A program made the position numbers and the translations under genes. The notes under the pieces are model-generated. The model had not been told where the DNA came from, ran no database searches, and saw only the letters and a list, made by a program, of their open reading frames with translations. Positions 16,374 to 24,893 of a stretch of DNA of 64,000 nt are shown one piece after another. The stretch is from Verrucosispora sp. WMMD573 (GTDB lineage: Bacteria > Actinomycetota > Actinomycetes > Mycobacteriales > Micromonosporaceae): NCBI RefSeq assembly GCF_027497175.1, contig NZ_CP114901.1, positions 3,162,001-3,226,000 on the forward strand. The letters are read 5' to 3'. The first letter of the stretch is position 1; each line of letters begins with the position of its first letter.

Positions 16374-16685
16374 ATGGAAGGCATGGGTAAGAAACCACGC
16401 CGGCCGCGTCGGGCGTTCACGCCGGAGTTCAAGGCGGAGATCGTTGAGGTGTGTCGGCGGGGTGACCGGACGGTGGCGCAGGTCGCGAGGGACTTCGATC
16501 TGACCGAGACCGCGGTGCGGGAGTGGGTCAGGCAGGCCGATCTCGACGCCGGCACCCGGTCGGATGGGTTGACCAGCGACGAGCGGGATGAGTTGGCGCG
16601 GCTGCGGCGGGAGAACCGTCGGCTGCGGGAGGACGTCGACATCCTGAAGCGGGCCACGGCTTTCTTCGCGAAGGAGACCCGGTGA
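16374..16685 (+). CDS. IS3 transposase subunit OrfA
   Basis: About 103 residues from ATG at 16374 (MEGMGKKPRRPRRAFTPEFK). The helix-turn-helix (VAQVARDFDLTETAVREWVRQ) binds the element ends, and a C-terminal leucine-zipper-like coil (LARLRRENRRLREDVDILKR) mediates multimerisation. The stop overlaps the orfB start as GTGA at 16682-16685. Confidence 0.9.
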   Translation: MEGMGKKPRRPRRAFTPEFKAEIVEVCRRGDRTVAQVARDFDLTETAVREWVRQADLDAGTRSDGLTSDERDELARLRRENRRLREDVDILKRATAFFAKETR

Positions 16686-17577
16686 ACGTGTATCCGTTCA
16701 TCGAGGCGGAGAAGGCACGGCCCGACGGGAATGTGAAGCGTTCCTGTGAGCTGTTGGAGGTCTCCCGGTCCGCCTACTACCAGCACCGCGCCGGCCCGTC
16801 GCGGCGGGAGCGTGACGATGCCGAGCTGATCGACCGGATCTCCGACATTCACGCCGTCTCGGCCGGCACCTACGGCGCGCCTCGGGTGCACGCCGAACTC
16901 GCCGCGCAGGGCCGGCGGCACTCCCGTAAACGGGTCGCCCGACTGATGCGGGGCGCCGGGTTGTGCGGACGGATGCCGAAGCGGTGGCGAACCACGACCG
17001 TGCCCGATCCGACAGCGGCCCTGGCCGCCGACCGGATCCGCCGGAACTTCACCACCTCCGCGACTGAGGTCGACACCCGCTGGTGCGGTGACATCACCTA
17101 CATCCTACGTGGGAGGGCTGGTTGTACCTCGCGACCGTGATCGACATCGCCTCACGTCGGGTCGTCGGCTGGGCCACCGCCGACCATCTCCGCACCGACC
17201 TGCCGGCCCAAGCCCTGTCCAACGCCATCGCCACCCGCCGCCCGACCGGTCAGGTGATCTTCCACAGCGACCGAGGCTGCCAGTACACCTCGACGCAGTA
17301 CGCCCGCCTCGCCCGACAGCACAAGGTGCTGCTGTCGGTCGGTTCCCGGGGACAGTGCTGGGACAACGCCGTCGCGGAGTCGTTCTTCGCCACGATCAAG
17401 ACCGAACTGTTGGACCGGAGGGCGTGGCCAACCCGTGCTGCCGCCCGCGCGGCGATCTTCGACTGGATCGAGGGGTGGTACAACACCCGCCGCCGCCACT
17501 CCACCCTGGACTACATGAGTCCCGCCGAGTACGAGGAGACCGCCTATTTCCGCAGGCCAACCCGCAAGGTAGCGTGA
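16682..17577 (+). pseudogene. IS3 transposase OrfB, broken by a one-base deletion
   Basis: The N-terminal half (MNVYPFIEAEKARPDGNVKR, the HTH_21 region TYGAPRVHAEL, then WCGDITYI with the first catalytic Asp) ends early at 17140. The second half continues in another frame with YLATVIDIASRRVVGWA, the second Asp (FHSDRGCQYTS) and the Glu (FFATIKTELLD), to 17577. Adding one C near 17105 restores DITYIPTWEGWLYLATVID, so this is a decayed rather than programmed frameshift. The element should be immobile unless helped in trans. Confidence 0.85.
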
Positions 17578-17665
17578 GATCCACTTATCGACCCTGTCCG
17601 TCAAACCGGGTCAACCCCACATTTCGTCGGCATGGTCGACACCACGCTGATCGTCGACTGACACT

Positions 17666-18127
17666 GTGCGGATGGAAGCAGATGCCGCCAAGCACCGTGA
17701 GTCGCAACCTGCGGGTTCGGCAGTGCCGGGCTGGACATATGGCCGAGGTGGGCGCCTCATCTTCACTGGAGAGTCAGGTATCCCTGATCCGCCGCTTCCC
17801 GGAGCGCTGCGTGGCACCGTGTGCAACTCACTGGTGGGCACCACCGTCGGCCTGGTGATCTGCCTGACGGCTGTCGGCTTCGGGTGGGCAGAGCATGCGG
17901 GCGTAGCCGCCCTGGCCGCTACTGGGATACCTCAAGTCCGCCGGGGATACCGGCTACGAGTGGCGCTCCTTTTTCTGGTCACGACGGCAGCCTGCCTGGT
18001 AGTTGGCATCGTTGCCGGAGGCGGACTGCGGGCGCCGTGGGACTTGTTCTTCCCGCTGGCCTTCGCCCTGTCCGTCGGCAGCCTCGCGGGGACGACTGCC
18101 GCCTACTTACCGTGGCGGACTCGTTAA
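17666..18127 (+). CDS. Hypothetical membrane protein
   Basis: 153 residues, start uncertain (ATG at 17666 or 17672). After about 55 polar residues come four hydrophobic segments (near 57-72, 76-88, 98-117, 124-146), so an integral membrane protein. No motif is recognisable. It stands alone between the IS3 element and a decayed gene. Confidence 0.45.
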   Translation: MRMEADAAKHRESQPAGSAVPGWTYGRGGRLIFTGESGIPDPPLPGALRGTVCNSLVGTTVGLVICLTAVGFGWAEHAGVAALAATGIPQVRRGYRLRVALLFLVTTAACLVVGIVAGGGLRAPWDLFFPLAFALSVGSLAGTTAAYLPWRTR

Positions 18128-18277
18128 CACTGAGAATCAGGAGCAGCAGCCTCGAACCCCGAGCCCGGACATCCGCTGTCGCCACCGCCGCGCTCGATCC
18201 GCGGCAAATCCGTGCGTTGTTGCGGTGATCGACTGGGCGAGGCGTCCTCGACGTCGAGTCGAATGACTCGACGCGGC

Positions 18278-18839
18278 TCAGGCGTTGGCGGGGTGGTACT
18301 CCAAGCCGTCGGCGCGGGGCATCAGGACCGCGGCATACCGCTCGTCGCCGCTGATGCCGCAGTCCTCATCGACCTCGAAGCCGATGAGCGCGCGGTGGAA
18401 CGGCACCGCGTCGTATACGGCAATCGCGACGTCGGCCAGCCACCGGTCGAGCGTGCTACGCCACGTCAACGATTCCACGCCGCTGGATTCGTCGAGGGGT
18501 AGCCGCCGATGCGGCGGTCGACTCGGGCCAACGCGCCCAGCGGTAGGTACAGCTCCAAGGTGTCCAGGCCTTCGTACCGGGACAGGAACCACCGCAGACG
18601 ACGCGGGCGCCCGAGGGCAGCGTCAGCGCGCCGCGCAAGTGACCATGCGCATGGAGGGCGGCCACGCCAAGCTCGACCACCGCGAACCCGGACCCGTCGG
18701 CCCGACGCACATGGCAACCCTGAACGCCGGCAGCGCGCCACAGGGACCGTAGGGCCCGGTCGACGTTGTCATCGTCAGCTGCGCCGAGAACCAGGCAGAG
18801 TTCGTAGAAGCCACCCGTCCAGTTCTCGTTGTCGTTCAT
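18278..18839 (-). pseudogene. Decayed hypothetical gene with two frameshifts
   Basis: From ATG at 18839 the frame reads MNDNENWTGGFYELCLVLG, AALRSLWRAAGVQG-like sequence and FAVVELGVAALHAHGHL. It then shifts to RWFLSRYEGLDTLELYLP and LGALARVDRRIGGYP in a second frame, and to SLTWRSTLDRWLADVAIAVY and CGISGDERYAAVLMPRADG in a third, ending at 18278. The three pieces join in order as one protein of about 185 residues, so two indels have broken it. Function is unknown. The 349-base spacer to 19188 holds only a GCGGCAGATC repeat (18915) and a tRNA T-arm-like string near 19080. Confidence 0.65.
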
Positions 18840-19188
18840 GTCGTCCGCGATCCCCACCGCATCACCATCGCCGATTCGGCCGTAGACGTCACCCTGGTTC
18901 CTGCCGCACGCGTCGCGGCAGATCAGTGCGGGCATCGAACATTGTAAGGAACGAGCTGCATCTGTATGGGTTGCGGAATGCCCCTGCCCCACCCTCACCG
19001 TCGTGGATCTGCACTCGGTAGTGTGCCGTGCCCTGTGCGCCGTCACCTGTGTGCTGTGCTGGGCCTGCGTTGTGTGCTGGGGAGTCGAACCCCTGCGCCT
19101 GCCCTCGGCGCGCCAGGAGTGAACCGGATTACCCGCCGGCTCTCGGGTTCGTGCACGCCTCCACGTCGGCTACCTGCTCCGCAACCTC

Positions 19189-19653
19189 TCAGTCCAGCAG
19201 GTCGACCTCCCAGTTCGTCCGCTGGATCACGGTGTCGACCTCGCGAAGTTGTCGGGCGAGGTCGTCGGCCTGGCTCCGCAGCTGCGCCACGGGCAGCGCC
19301 GGGATCATCTTCAGCTCCGACCGCAACTGCCGAAACCCGCGCTGGCCCTCCCCAGCTGCGGCGTCGGCGGCAGAGGTGACCACGCTGTGCCGCAAGCGCA
19401 GCACGTCGCGGCGGGCGAGCGCGTCGGTGAGTGTGCCACCCTCAACATGCGTAGCGGCGTTCGTGCGGTTGATCCGCCGAATCAGCGACTCCAGTTCCCC
19501 AAGCACCTCGCCCGCCTCCACCAGAAGTGCCGCGGCGTCTTCGGCAGGCGTCTCACCCTCCTGGTATCGAGCACTGGCGACGATGCGGGCACGGAGTTGT
19601 TCGGCGCGACGCGCCGCATCCGCGCGCAGCGCAAGAGCCTCAGCGAGCTTCAT
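19189..19653 (-). CDS. DIP1984 family (septicolysin-like) protein
   Basis: 154 residues from ATG at 19653 (MKLAEALALRADAARRAEQL). Nearly all helix: two long coiled-coil segments separated by EVLGELESLIRRINRTNAAT, the RINRTN motif being diagnostic of the family. Bacterial members are cytosolic, of unknown role despite the septicolysin name; they occur next to defence and island genes. Confidence 0.85.
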   Translation of the reverse strand: MKLAEALALRADAARRAEQLRARIVASARYQEGETPAEDAAALLVEAGEVLGELESLIRRINRTNAATHVEGGTLTDALARRDVLRLRHSVVTSAADAAAGEGQRGFRQLRSELKMIPALPVAQLRSQADDLARQLREVDTVIQRTNWEVDLLD

Positions 19654-19699
19654 GGGCACCAGTATGCCCAGCGAAGATCACTACCGCCTTCCAATTGCC

Positions 19700-19757
19700 C
19701 GGACCACGGCACGACGGAGCAGCAAGATCGGCGCGCCGGTTGCGGCAGATACGGGCG
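19700..19757 (+). repeat. 58-base element shared with 22255-22315
   Basis: A CGGACCACGGCACGA-led 27-base segment matches 22255-22281 with one difference (C to A). In both copies a GCGGCAGATC core and GGGCG/GGACG follow about 15 bases later. Each copy lies at the 5' side of a minus-strand gene and upstream of a plus-strand gene. Confidence 0.6.
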
Positions 19758-19796
19758 TCCGCAGGCAGTACTTGAGCCGGTGGGGATACTTGGGCC

Positions 19797-20087
19797 GTGA
19801 GGCGGGATCGGCGACGGGCCAGCGACGATGCGTACCAGGCTGCTGTCAGCGGTGTCGCTGCGTACCTCGCGGACGAGGACGCCGACGTCCACAACATTGC
19901 TGACGCTGCGGTGCGCGACGACGGGCTCGCCTACGCGTTACACCTCATCGCTCTCGCCGCAACGGCGATCACTGCCTTGGCTGCGGAAACCGATCGCACG
20001 CCGACGGAGGTACTGAGGTTGATGAAACCTGGTGACGAAGACTTACGTGCAGGCCACGCACTATCGGCGGCAGATGTGCTCAGCTGA
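19797..20087 (+). CDS. Small hypothetical helical protein
   Basis: 96 residues from GTG at 19797. Predicted as mostly helix (SDDAYQAAVSGVAAYLADED, YALHLIALAATAITALAAET, RTPTEVLRLMK), no membrane segment certain. The family is not recognised; it resembles small actinobacterial proteins of unknown role. It is flanked by repeat cores at 19742 and 20068, so it looks like one unit of the island array. Confidence 0.5.
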   Translation: MRRDRRRASDDAYQAAVSGVAAYLADEDADVHNIADAAVRDDGLAYALHLIALAATAITALAAETDRTPTEVLRLMKPGDEDLRAGHALSAADVLS

Positions 20088-20099
20088 CCAACCGGCTTC

Positions 20100-20156
20100 G
20101 TGGCGCTGTCTGAGCCATTGACGCACTGCCGCAAGGTTGGCGCCGGTCAGTACCAC
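20100..20156 (-). pseudogene. C-terminal relic of a HAD (SAK-type) gene
   Basis: LTGANLAAVRQWLRQR on the minus strand matches the last residues of the HAD gene at 14823 (LTDTDLTAVRQWLDHR). About 50 bases of nucleotide similarity, including CGCACTGCCG and GGTCAGT, support common origin. Nothing of the catalytic part remains. The rest of 20157-20324 holds no recognisable gene. Confidence 0.5.
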
Positions 20157-20324
20157 CGTCGTGGTCGTCCACGCCCAGTCGAGAGCCCCGGCCATCGCTG
20201 GCGACAGCGGGACGAGGAGGAGGGAGTACTTTGCCTCCCTTGCCGCGCACGCGCAAGACACGGAGGCCGTGTTCCTCGCCGGGGTCGCCGATGTTGAGCT
20301 AGTGCGTGCTGTAAGGATCGGCCG

Positions 20325-20969
20325 GTGGACGGCGATCTGATTGCGGCGATAGCACAACTCCAGGAGGCGTTCGTCCGGTGCCCGGGCAGGGCGGTGCTCG
20401 ATGGCTGCCCGCATTGCCGGGGGCAGGTGGCCCTCGACGATCATGACTTGTTCTCTTTGACCATCAGCCTCGGCAACACGGTCGGAAGCCGCAACGACCT
20501 GAAGAGTCTGCTGCCCCTGCTGCTGGAGCGCACGGTCACCTCCACGGAACTCGACCCAGCAATCGTGTTGGGCAAGCTGCCTCGCGAGCAGTGGCGCACC
20601 TGGCCCGAAGCCGAGCAGGACGCCATTGACGGCTACATGGATGCCGTGTGGCGGTCCTTGCTGGCGGCGTACCCGTCGCAGGTCGGGTCGTTCCTCGACC
20701 CGACCACCTTCCTCGACGCGGTCGTCGCCGGCGGTGAAAGCGTCACACGATTCCTCGACGTCTGGGACGTCACGCTCAGCCCGGCGGCAGATCGCCACCT
20801 GGCCGACACGGTGAACGGACTAAACTTCGCGGACCGGAGGCCGGCCACTCTGGCCGCCTGGCTGCGCCGCGAGACGGTCCGCGACCGGCTGTATCGGGCG
20901 TTCGAGCATGACCACGCTATGTCCTGGGGTGACGACCTGGCCCGGGCCTACGACCTCGTCCGCTCGTAA
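20325..20969 (+). CDS. Conserved hypothetical protein with a Cys/His cluster
   Basis: 214 residues from GTG at 20325. Near the start is FVRCPGRAVLDGCPHCRGQ, a Cys-x(8)-CPHC arrangement that could hold zinc. Then come SLTISLGNTVGSRNDLKSLL and ILGKLPxEQW-like sequence (GKLPREQWRTWPEAEQDAI). The rest is helical. I believe this is a widespread but unnamed actinobacterial family; a metal-binding regulatory or immunity role is only a guess. Confidence 0.6.
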   Translation: MDGDLIAAIAQLQEAFVRCPGRAVLDGCPHCRGQVALDDHDLFSLTISLGNTVGSRNDLKSLLPLLLERTVTSTELDPAIVLGKLPREQWRTWPEAEQDAIDGYMDAVWRSLLAAYPSQVGSFLDPTTFLDAVVAGGESVTRFLDVWDVTLSPAADRHLADTVNGLNFADRRPATLAAWLRRETVRDRLYRAFEHDHAMSWGDDLARAYDLVRS

Positions 20970-21022
20970 CGACACTCGGTCTGCGGCAGATCAGCGTGCC
21001 GAGCTGGGTGGCCGCAAACCGC

Positions 21023-21247
21023 ATGCGGTCGGGTAACGACATTGCTACCTTGCCACCGGTGGCGAGGCGGAGGTACGTGGCGAGGGGCGTTGATGGCGGC
21101 TACCGGATCTGGGACAACCGGGCTCGCCGGTGGTGGGGCGACCTTTATGAGCTCTGCCCAGACGAGTTGCTCAATGAGCTGAACGGTGCCCGTGACTACG
21201 CCAAGATCACGGCGCTGCTCCGGAAGTACCGAGCACAGAAGCGGTAA
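21023..21247 (+). CDS. Small hypothetical protein
   Basis: 74 residues from ATG at 21023 (GTG at 20996 would overlap a repeat core). Basic, with a Trp-rich centre (GGYRIWDNRARRWWGDLYEL) and a C-terminal helix. It contains no known motif. It lies right after a GCGGCAGATCAG repeat, as do several island genes. Confidence 0.5.
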   Translation: MRSGNDIATLPPVARRRYVARGVDGGYRIWDNRARRWWGDLYELCPDELLNELNGARDYAKITALLRKYRAQKR

Positions 21248-21369
21248 CGCACAACAGCAATCAGCCAGCCCGCGTCGATCGTCAGGACGGACGCCGCCGT
21301 CCGGTCGATAAGCGATGGTGACGCCCTGATGATCTTTACAGGGATCGAAAGTCGTGCGAGCGTCGGTCT

Positions 21370-21642
21370 GTGCTCCCCATTGGCCTGAGCAACTGCGCAG
21401 ACGCATCACCGCAGGCTCCGCTCGGGGTCCTCGGGGTTCTGTTCCTGACGTTCACCCTCGGAAACGTCATCCTGTGGCTGTGGGCCAAGCGCCGGCTACG
21501 AGCAGGCAGAACGCTGCCGGGACCTTCCCGAGTGCTTCGCCTGTCCGTCAACCACCCGAAGCTCTTCTTCGGTGCCTTGTGCGCACAGATTACGATCGGC
21601 GTCCTGCTGGTGCTGACCACCATCGTCGCGACCGGTCGTTGA
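21370..21642 (+). CDS. Small two-helix membrane protein
   Basis: 90 residues from GTG at 21370. Two hydrophobic segments (about 18-37 and 66-86) separated by a basic loop (WAKRRLRAGRTLPGPSRVLR), so both termini probably face the same side. Family unknown. Confidence 0.45.
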   Translation: MLPIGLSNCADASPQAPLGVLGVLFLTFTLGNVILWLWAKRRLRAGRTLPGPSRVLRLSVNHPKLFFGALCAQITIGVLLVLTTIVATGR

Positions 21643-21732
21643 CAGTCGGCTCTCCCGTCGACCAGCTACGGAAGGCTGCCTCAAGGGCGCGGTTTCCTCA
21701 GTGCCCGCCTTGGCGGCAGATCAGTGCCCAGT

Positions 21733-22212
21733 TCAGGTGGCTGTGAAGACCACGGCACGCCCAGCGGCCGCGGCCCGCTTGTAGAGCGCCCGAACCTCGA
21801 CGAAGTTGTCCCAGGTGTAGTCGAAGTCGGCGTCGTCGAGGGCACCGCGATAGTCGGGGTCGTCGATTGCGTCGAACCGCTGGCGCAGCTGGCATCGGTC
21901 GACGGACTGCAGAGCGGCGGCCACGTCCCGGGCCTTGTCCACCGTGAGGTAGACCACGACGTACTCGTCGTGCAGCCGGCGCCCGCCGAGCACCGCATGG
22001 CTCAACGGATACTCACCACCGTCAGGTTTGAGGGCGCCGTCGGTCAGGCACCGGTGGATGCCGTCCCATGCCTTGTCGGTATCGACCTTCAGGCCGTCCT
22101 CGGCCCACGACTCCTCGATCTTCTCGATAAGTTCGTCAACCGCGTCGCTGTCGCCGGCCGCGAGCAGCGACCGCTCCTGCTCCGGCGCGATCGCGAAGTG
22201 CACTCCCAACAC
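21733..22212 (-). CDS. DUF1877 (YfbM) family protein
   Basis: 159 residues. The pattern MLGVHFAIAPEQERSLLAAG, then ESWAEDGLKVDTDKAWDGIH and PLSHAVLGGRRL is the YfbM/DUF1877 signature (W-xx-IH-xxL and avLGG). The fold is known but not the role; these genes are frequent in immunity-gene arrays beside nuclease-toxin systems. Cytoplasmic, monocistronic here. Confidence 0.8.
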   Translation of the reverse strand: MLGVHFAIAPEQERSLLAAGDSDAVDELIEKIEESWAEDGLKVDTDKAWDGIHRCLTDGALKPDGGEYPLSHAVLGGRRLHDEYVVVYLTVDKARDVAAALQSVDRCQLRQRFDAIDDPDYRGALDDADFDYTWDNFVEVRALYKRAAAAGRAVVFTAT

Positions 22213-22254
22213 GCAGAGATCCTATGCCGATCTTCAGGTTGCGGAGGTTCACCT

Positions 22255-22315
22255 CGGACCACGGCACGAAGGAGCAGCAAGGGTGGCCGCGCTCGATCCG
22301 CGGCAGATCCGGACG
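22255..22315 (+). repeat. 61-base element shared with 19700-19757 and partly with 18185-18215
   Basis: Carries the CGGACCACGGCACGA segment and the GCGGCAGATCCGGACG core. Its middle part CGCGCTCGATCCGCGGCA also occurs at about 18190-18206, so repeat blocks appear to have been recombined in pieces. Confidence 0.55.
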
Positions 22316-22370
22316 CAGGTGACACCATGGGCCGCGATAGCTGGGGAGGACGTCGATCGAGGTGGACAGG

Positions 22371-22850
22371 ATGACGGACGACGCGTGGCACGGTTTGAGT
22401 GATCCGCTCCTGGTCTGCTCACGCGGCTTCGTGGTGGAGTTGGCGGCGGTGTTACCGACGTCCGGCAGGTTCGTCGTCGCCCGCCTTGACGGTATGAGGA
22501 TGGCGGATGCCGGCCATGTCTTCTACGACTTCTCGGACGCGTTGTTCTTCCCCAGCTACTTCGGCTGGAACTGGAACGCCCTGTCCGACTGCCTCCGAGA
22601 TCTGCGCTGGCTGCCGGCGGACGGCTACCTGGTGATCGTCGACAACGCAACCCAGTTGTTGTCGGACAGCATCCAGGACCGGCACACGCTCTTCCGTGTC
22701 CTCGCCCGGGCAGTTCGCCACTGGGCGAGCCCGCTCGGCCGACCGCAAGGGCAGGTGACCCCGTTCATGGTGTTGCTGCTGTCCGACGGCGACGACGAGG
22801 CGGTGCAGCTACGGCAGGACATCGCGCAGGCATTGTCCGGTGGGCACTGA
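22371..22850 (+). CDS. Barstar-like ribonuclease inhibitor
   Basis: 159 residues from ATG at 22371, with GAGGTGG five bases upstream; GTG at 22362 is an alternative. It has the barstar core: FVVARLDGMRMADAGHVFYD (strand-helix), SYFGWNWNALSDCLRDL (the FG-x-NWNAL-x-DCL signature) and a final strand LVIVDNATQLL. Barstars bind and block secreted RNases of the barnase type. No barnase-like toxin lies nearby, so it may protect against toxins from neighbouring bacteria. Confidence 0.9.
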   Translation: MTDDAWHGLSDPLLVCSRGFVVELAAVLPTSGRFVVARLDGMRMADAGHVFYDFSDALFFPSYFGWNWNALSDCLRDLRWLPADGYLVIVDNATQLLSDSIQDRHTLFRVLARAVRHWASPLGRPQGQVTPFMVLLLSDGDDEAVQLRQDIAQALSGGH

Positions 22851-22986
22851 AGTCCGAACCGTACCCGGTGTCCGGCGTCTGCTGCTTGCGGCGAAGGATA
22901 TGCCTGAGAAGGGTTCAGCCGAGGCCTCCCCAGGCCCTTTGTGAGCGGACAGCGGCATGATCGGGCGCCCATCTCGGTCGCCCGTC

Positions 22987-23535
22987 TCAGTTCGGTCGCC
23001 CACCGAACCGCCACTGATGCACCTCGATTCCGGCGTATCGATCAGCGGAGAGGACTTCCCGCGCGCCGTCTCCGTCGGGCGCTTCCAGCAGAACTGCCGC
23101 CCCGAGCACCAGGGAACCGTCGTCGGACAAGAGCGGCCCACTGGCAATCAGCTCGTCGCGGAGCGGTAGTTCGGTGGCGTCCGCTGCTGGTTCCAAGGTG
23201 AACCCGAGGACGAGGTAGCGGTTGTCGTCAGGCCAGCCGCCACTGAAATCCCACATCGTGCGACCCAGGGAGTTGTGCCACCGTCGCAGCAGCACGTCGC
23301 GGTAGGCACCAGCCTGGTAACCGGGCTCCTCGAAGGCAAAGGTGCGGGCAGCGGTGGGATCTGGCAGATCGAGGATGTGCACGCTGCCGGTCAGAGTTCC
23401 GTCGCTGGTGAAGGTAGGGCCGCGGGCGATCATCGTCGCGGCGAACTGATCCATGTACGACCAATGCTGCTCCACCATCTGGCTCCGCAGCGGCGTCGAA
23501 CCGGGGCGATCGCGGTGGTAGCAGAAGAATTCCAT
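22987..23535 (-). CDS. YciI family protein with two YCII domains
   Basis: 182 residues. The first unit (MEFFCYHRDRPGSTPLRSQM, VEQHWSYMDQFAATMIARGP, GSVHILDLPDPTAARTFAFE) and the second (LVLGFTLEPAADATELPLRD, SGPLLSDDGSLVLGAAVLLEA) are both dimeric alpha-beta barrels of the YCII type, each with the His/Asp pair region. Such proteins are small cytoplasmic enzymes or binding proteins, often linked to ECF sigma factors; none is nearby here. Confidence 0.8.
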   Translation of the reverse strand: MEFFCYHRDRPGSTPLRSQMVEQHWSYMDQFAATMIARGPTFTSDGTLTGSVHILDLPDPTAARTFAFEEPGYQAGAYRDVLLRRWHNSLGRTMWDFSGGWPDDNRYLVLGFTLEPAADATELPLRDELIASGPLLSDDGSLVLGAAVLLEAPDGDGAREVLSADRYAGIEVHQWRFGGRPN

Positions 23536-23621
23536 GGGTCGAGCGTTGCTGAGGCTCCTGAGGCGCGCAATAGGATTGCTCGCAGCGTCGGGCTCGCTCG
23601 CTCATCGGCACGACCGCATGT

Positions 23622-23675
23622 TGGATGCCGCCGCCCTTGGTCACGTTCTGTGACGCACGGTTGGCGGCAGATCCG
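23622..23675 (+). repeat. 54-base element shared with 27430-27480
   Basis: GGATGCCGCCGCCC, TTGGTCACGTTCTGTGACG and CGGTTGGCGGCAGATCCG match 27430-27480 with about 10 differences. The central GTCACGTTCTGTGAC is a near-palindrome, also present in the other copy. Confidence 0.6.
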
Positions 23676-23706
23676 TGCACTTCGTCGTCACAGTTCGCTG
23701 AGGCAC

Positions 23707-24216
23707 TCAGGACGGAGGGAATTTGAAGTCCGGCCCAGTGCCCGGCACGACGAACGGTGAATGTCCTTCGCCGATGATGTCAACGACGAGGTCGGCGAAG
23801 ACGAGTGAGAGTTTGTGTCCGTTTGTCTCGATGGCCACTTCGTGGAACGGGATCCCGATGGAGCGAGACCAGCGGTCGGCGTCAGGCGACTCCGTCACAA
23901 GCCTCATTCCCGGGTACAGGTTCTGCCATCTCACGCCCCATACGTATCCGTCGAGGTCGCGGCCCTGGTCGTGGTCGATGAGCCGGTCGTCGAGCGACTC
24001 GCGCCACACCTGTGCAGGGACGGCGGATACCGCCGTGGCACGAACGCAGTACGTGAACCGGTACCGCAGGTGCTGTGAGGCGATTCCGGTACGCGGGTCG
24101 GCGGTGGCGTAGATGAAGATGTCATAGTCGCGCAGGTGGTCGGCGAAGCCGTGAAACACGATGGCTTGGTCGAACACCTCGTCGAACGCGGTCTGGATGC
24201 CGGCTTCGTCCACCAC
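23707..24216 (-). CDS. YxiG-like protein
   Basis: 169 residues from GTG at 24216. IQTAFDEVFDQAIVFHGFAD and HLRDYDIFIYATADPRTGI are the conserved N-terminal stretches of the YxiG-like family. LRYRFTYCVRATAVSAVPAQ and WGVRWQNLYPGM follow. Family members cluster with WapA-type toxin immunity genes in firmicutes, so an immunity role is plausible. Family call is from memory and medium in certainty. Confidence 0.6.
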   Translation of the reverse strand: MVDEAGIQTAFDEVFDQAIVFHGFADHLRDYDIFIYATADPRTGIASQHLRYRFTYCVRATAVSAVPAQVWRESLDDRLIDHDQGRDLDGYVWGVRWQNLYPGMRLVTESPDADRWSRSIGIPFHEVAIETNGHKLSLVFADLVVDIIGEGHSPFVVPGTGPDFKFPPS

Positions 24217-24265
24217 CAGATCGTCCCCCGACTCGAAGGTGATTGCATGTCCCGGCTTCGGCGAG

Positions 24266-24730
24266 TTACGGCTCGTGGGCTTGTGCCAGATGCGTGATGC
24301 GGGCTGCCCGTTGTATCAACAGTCGGCGTAGGTACGGCGCGATGAGCGCCCAGGTCACTACTGCGCCCAGCGGCCCCAGGGGCGCGCTGATGGTCATGCG
24401 GTCGGTCATCTGTGTGCGTAGGTCGTCGATGTCCTGGAAGTGGTGCTCGTGGCGCAGAGCGCGGAAGGGGCCTCGCGTCTGCTCGTCAACAAAGTGGTAC
24501 GGCCGTTCGTAGGCGGTGATTCGGCTGGTCATGCGCCAGGGCAGTCCGAAATGACGGGCGCGGAAGGCGACCTCGTCGCCGAGGGCGAGTTGGCGTCGTC
24601 CGGTGCTGGTCGTGGCTGTCCCGCGGCTGGCGGGCAGGGACGCGGTGTGGACGTCCACGTCGAGGGTCAGGTCGAATACCACACTCGGGGCGGCGTTGAT
24701 GACGGACACGACCTCGATGAGCGCCGGCAC
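24266..24730 (-). CDS. SRPBCC family protein
   Basis: 154 residues from GTG at 24730. IEVVSVINAAPSVVFDLTLD is the first strand and helix of the START/Bet v1-like fold, RARHFGLPWRMTSRITAYER and FRALRHEHHFQDIDDL the central strands, and PLGAVVTWALIAPYLRRLL the long C-terminal helix. These bind hydrophobic small molecules. It overlaps no neighbour and probably shares a transcript with the YxiG-like gene 49 bases downstream. Confidence 0.75.
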   Translation of the reverse strand: MPALIEVVSVINAAPSVVFDLTLDVDVHTASLPASRGTATTSTGRRQLALGDEVAFRARHFGLPWRMTSRITAYERPYHFVDEQTRGPFRALRHEHHFQDIDDLRTQMTDRMTISAPLGPLGAVVTWALIAPYLRRLLIQRAARITHLAQAHEP

Positions 24731-24893
24731 ATGGCGAGCCTAGCCTTGGGCGATACCCCAGGCCGCCCGGCCATGACCGCGTCCTTACGCCACAGCGGTC
24801 GGGCACCAACGTCGTCTCCGCAGCGGGCGCTCTGCGGAAGGCCGTCGCCTCGGTAGGCTCGCTTCCGGCGAGCCGAAGCGAGACGATGTGTCG

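Larger units (their letters stand above)
16311..17613 (+). mobile_element. IS3 family insertion sequence
   Basis: 1303 bp bounded by perfect 19-base inverted repeats TGACCCGGTTTGACGGACA (16311-16329 and, inverted, 17595-17613). The ends start TG and finish CA as in IS3. It carries orfA and a damaged orfB. The three bases flanking each side (GCC and ACC) do not match, so no clear target duplication remains. Orientation is by the transposase genes. Confidence 0.9.

Noticed and set aside
19076..19150. Possible tRNA on the minus strand (GGGGTTCGACTCCCC T-arm-like string)
   Set aside because: The fifth T-stem pair is a mismatch and no matching acceptor, D-arm or anticodon stem could be assembled. 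It may be a degenerate att or tRNA remnant, but the evidence is too thin.
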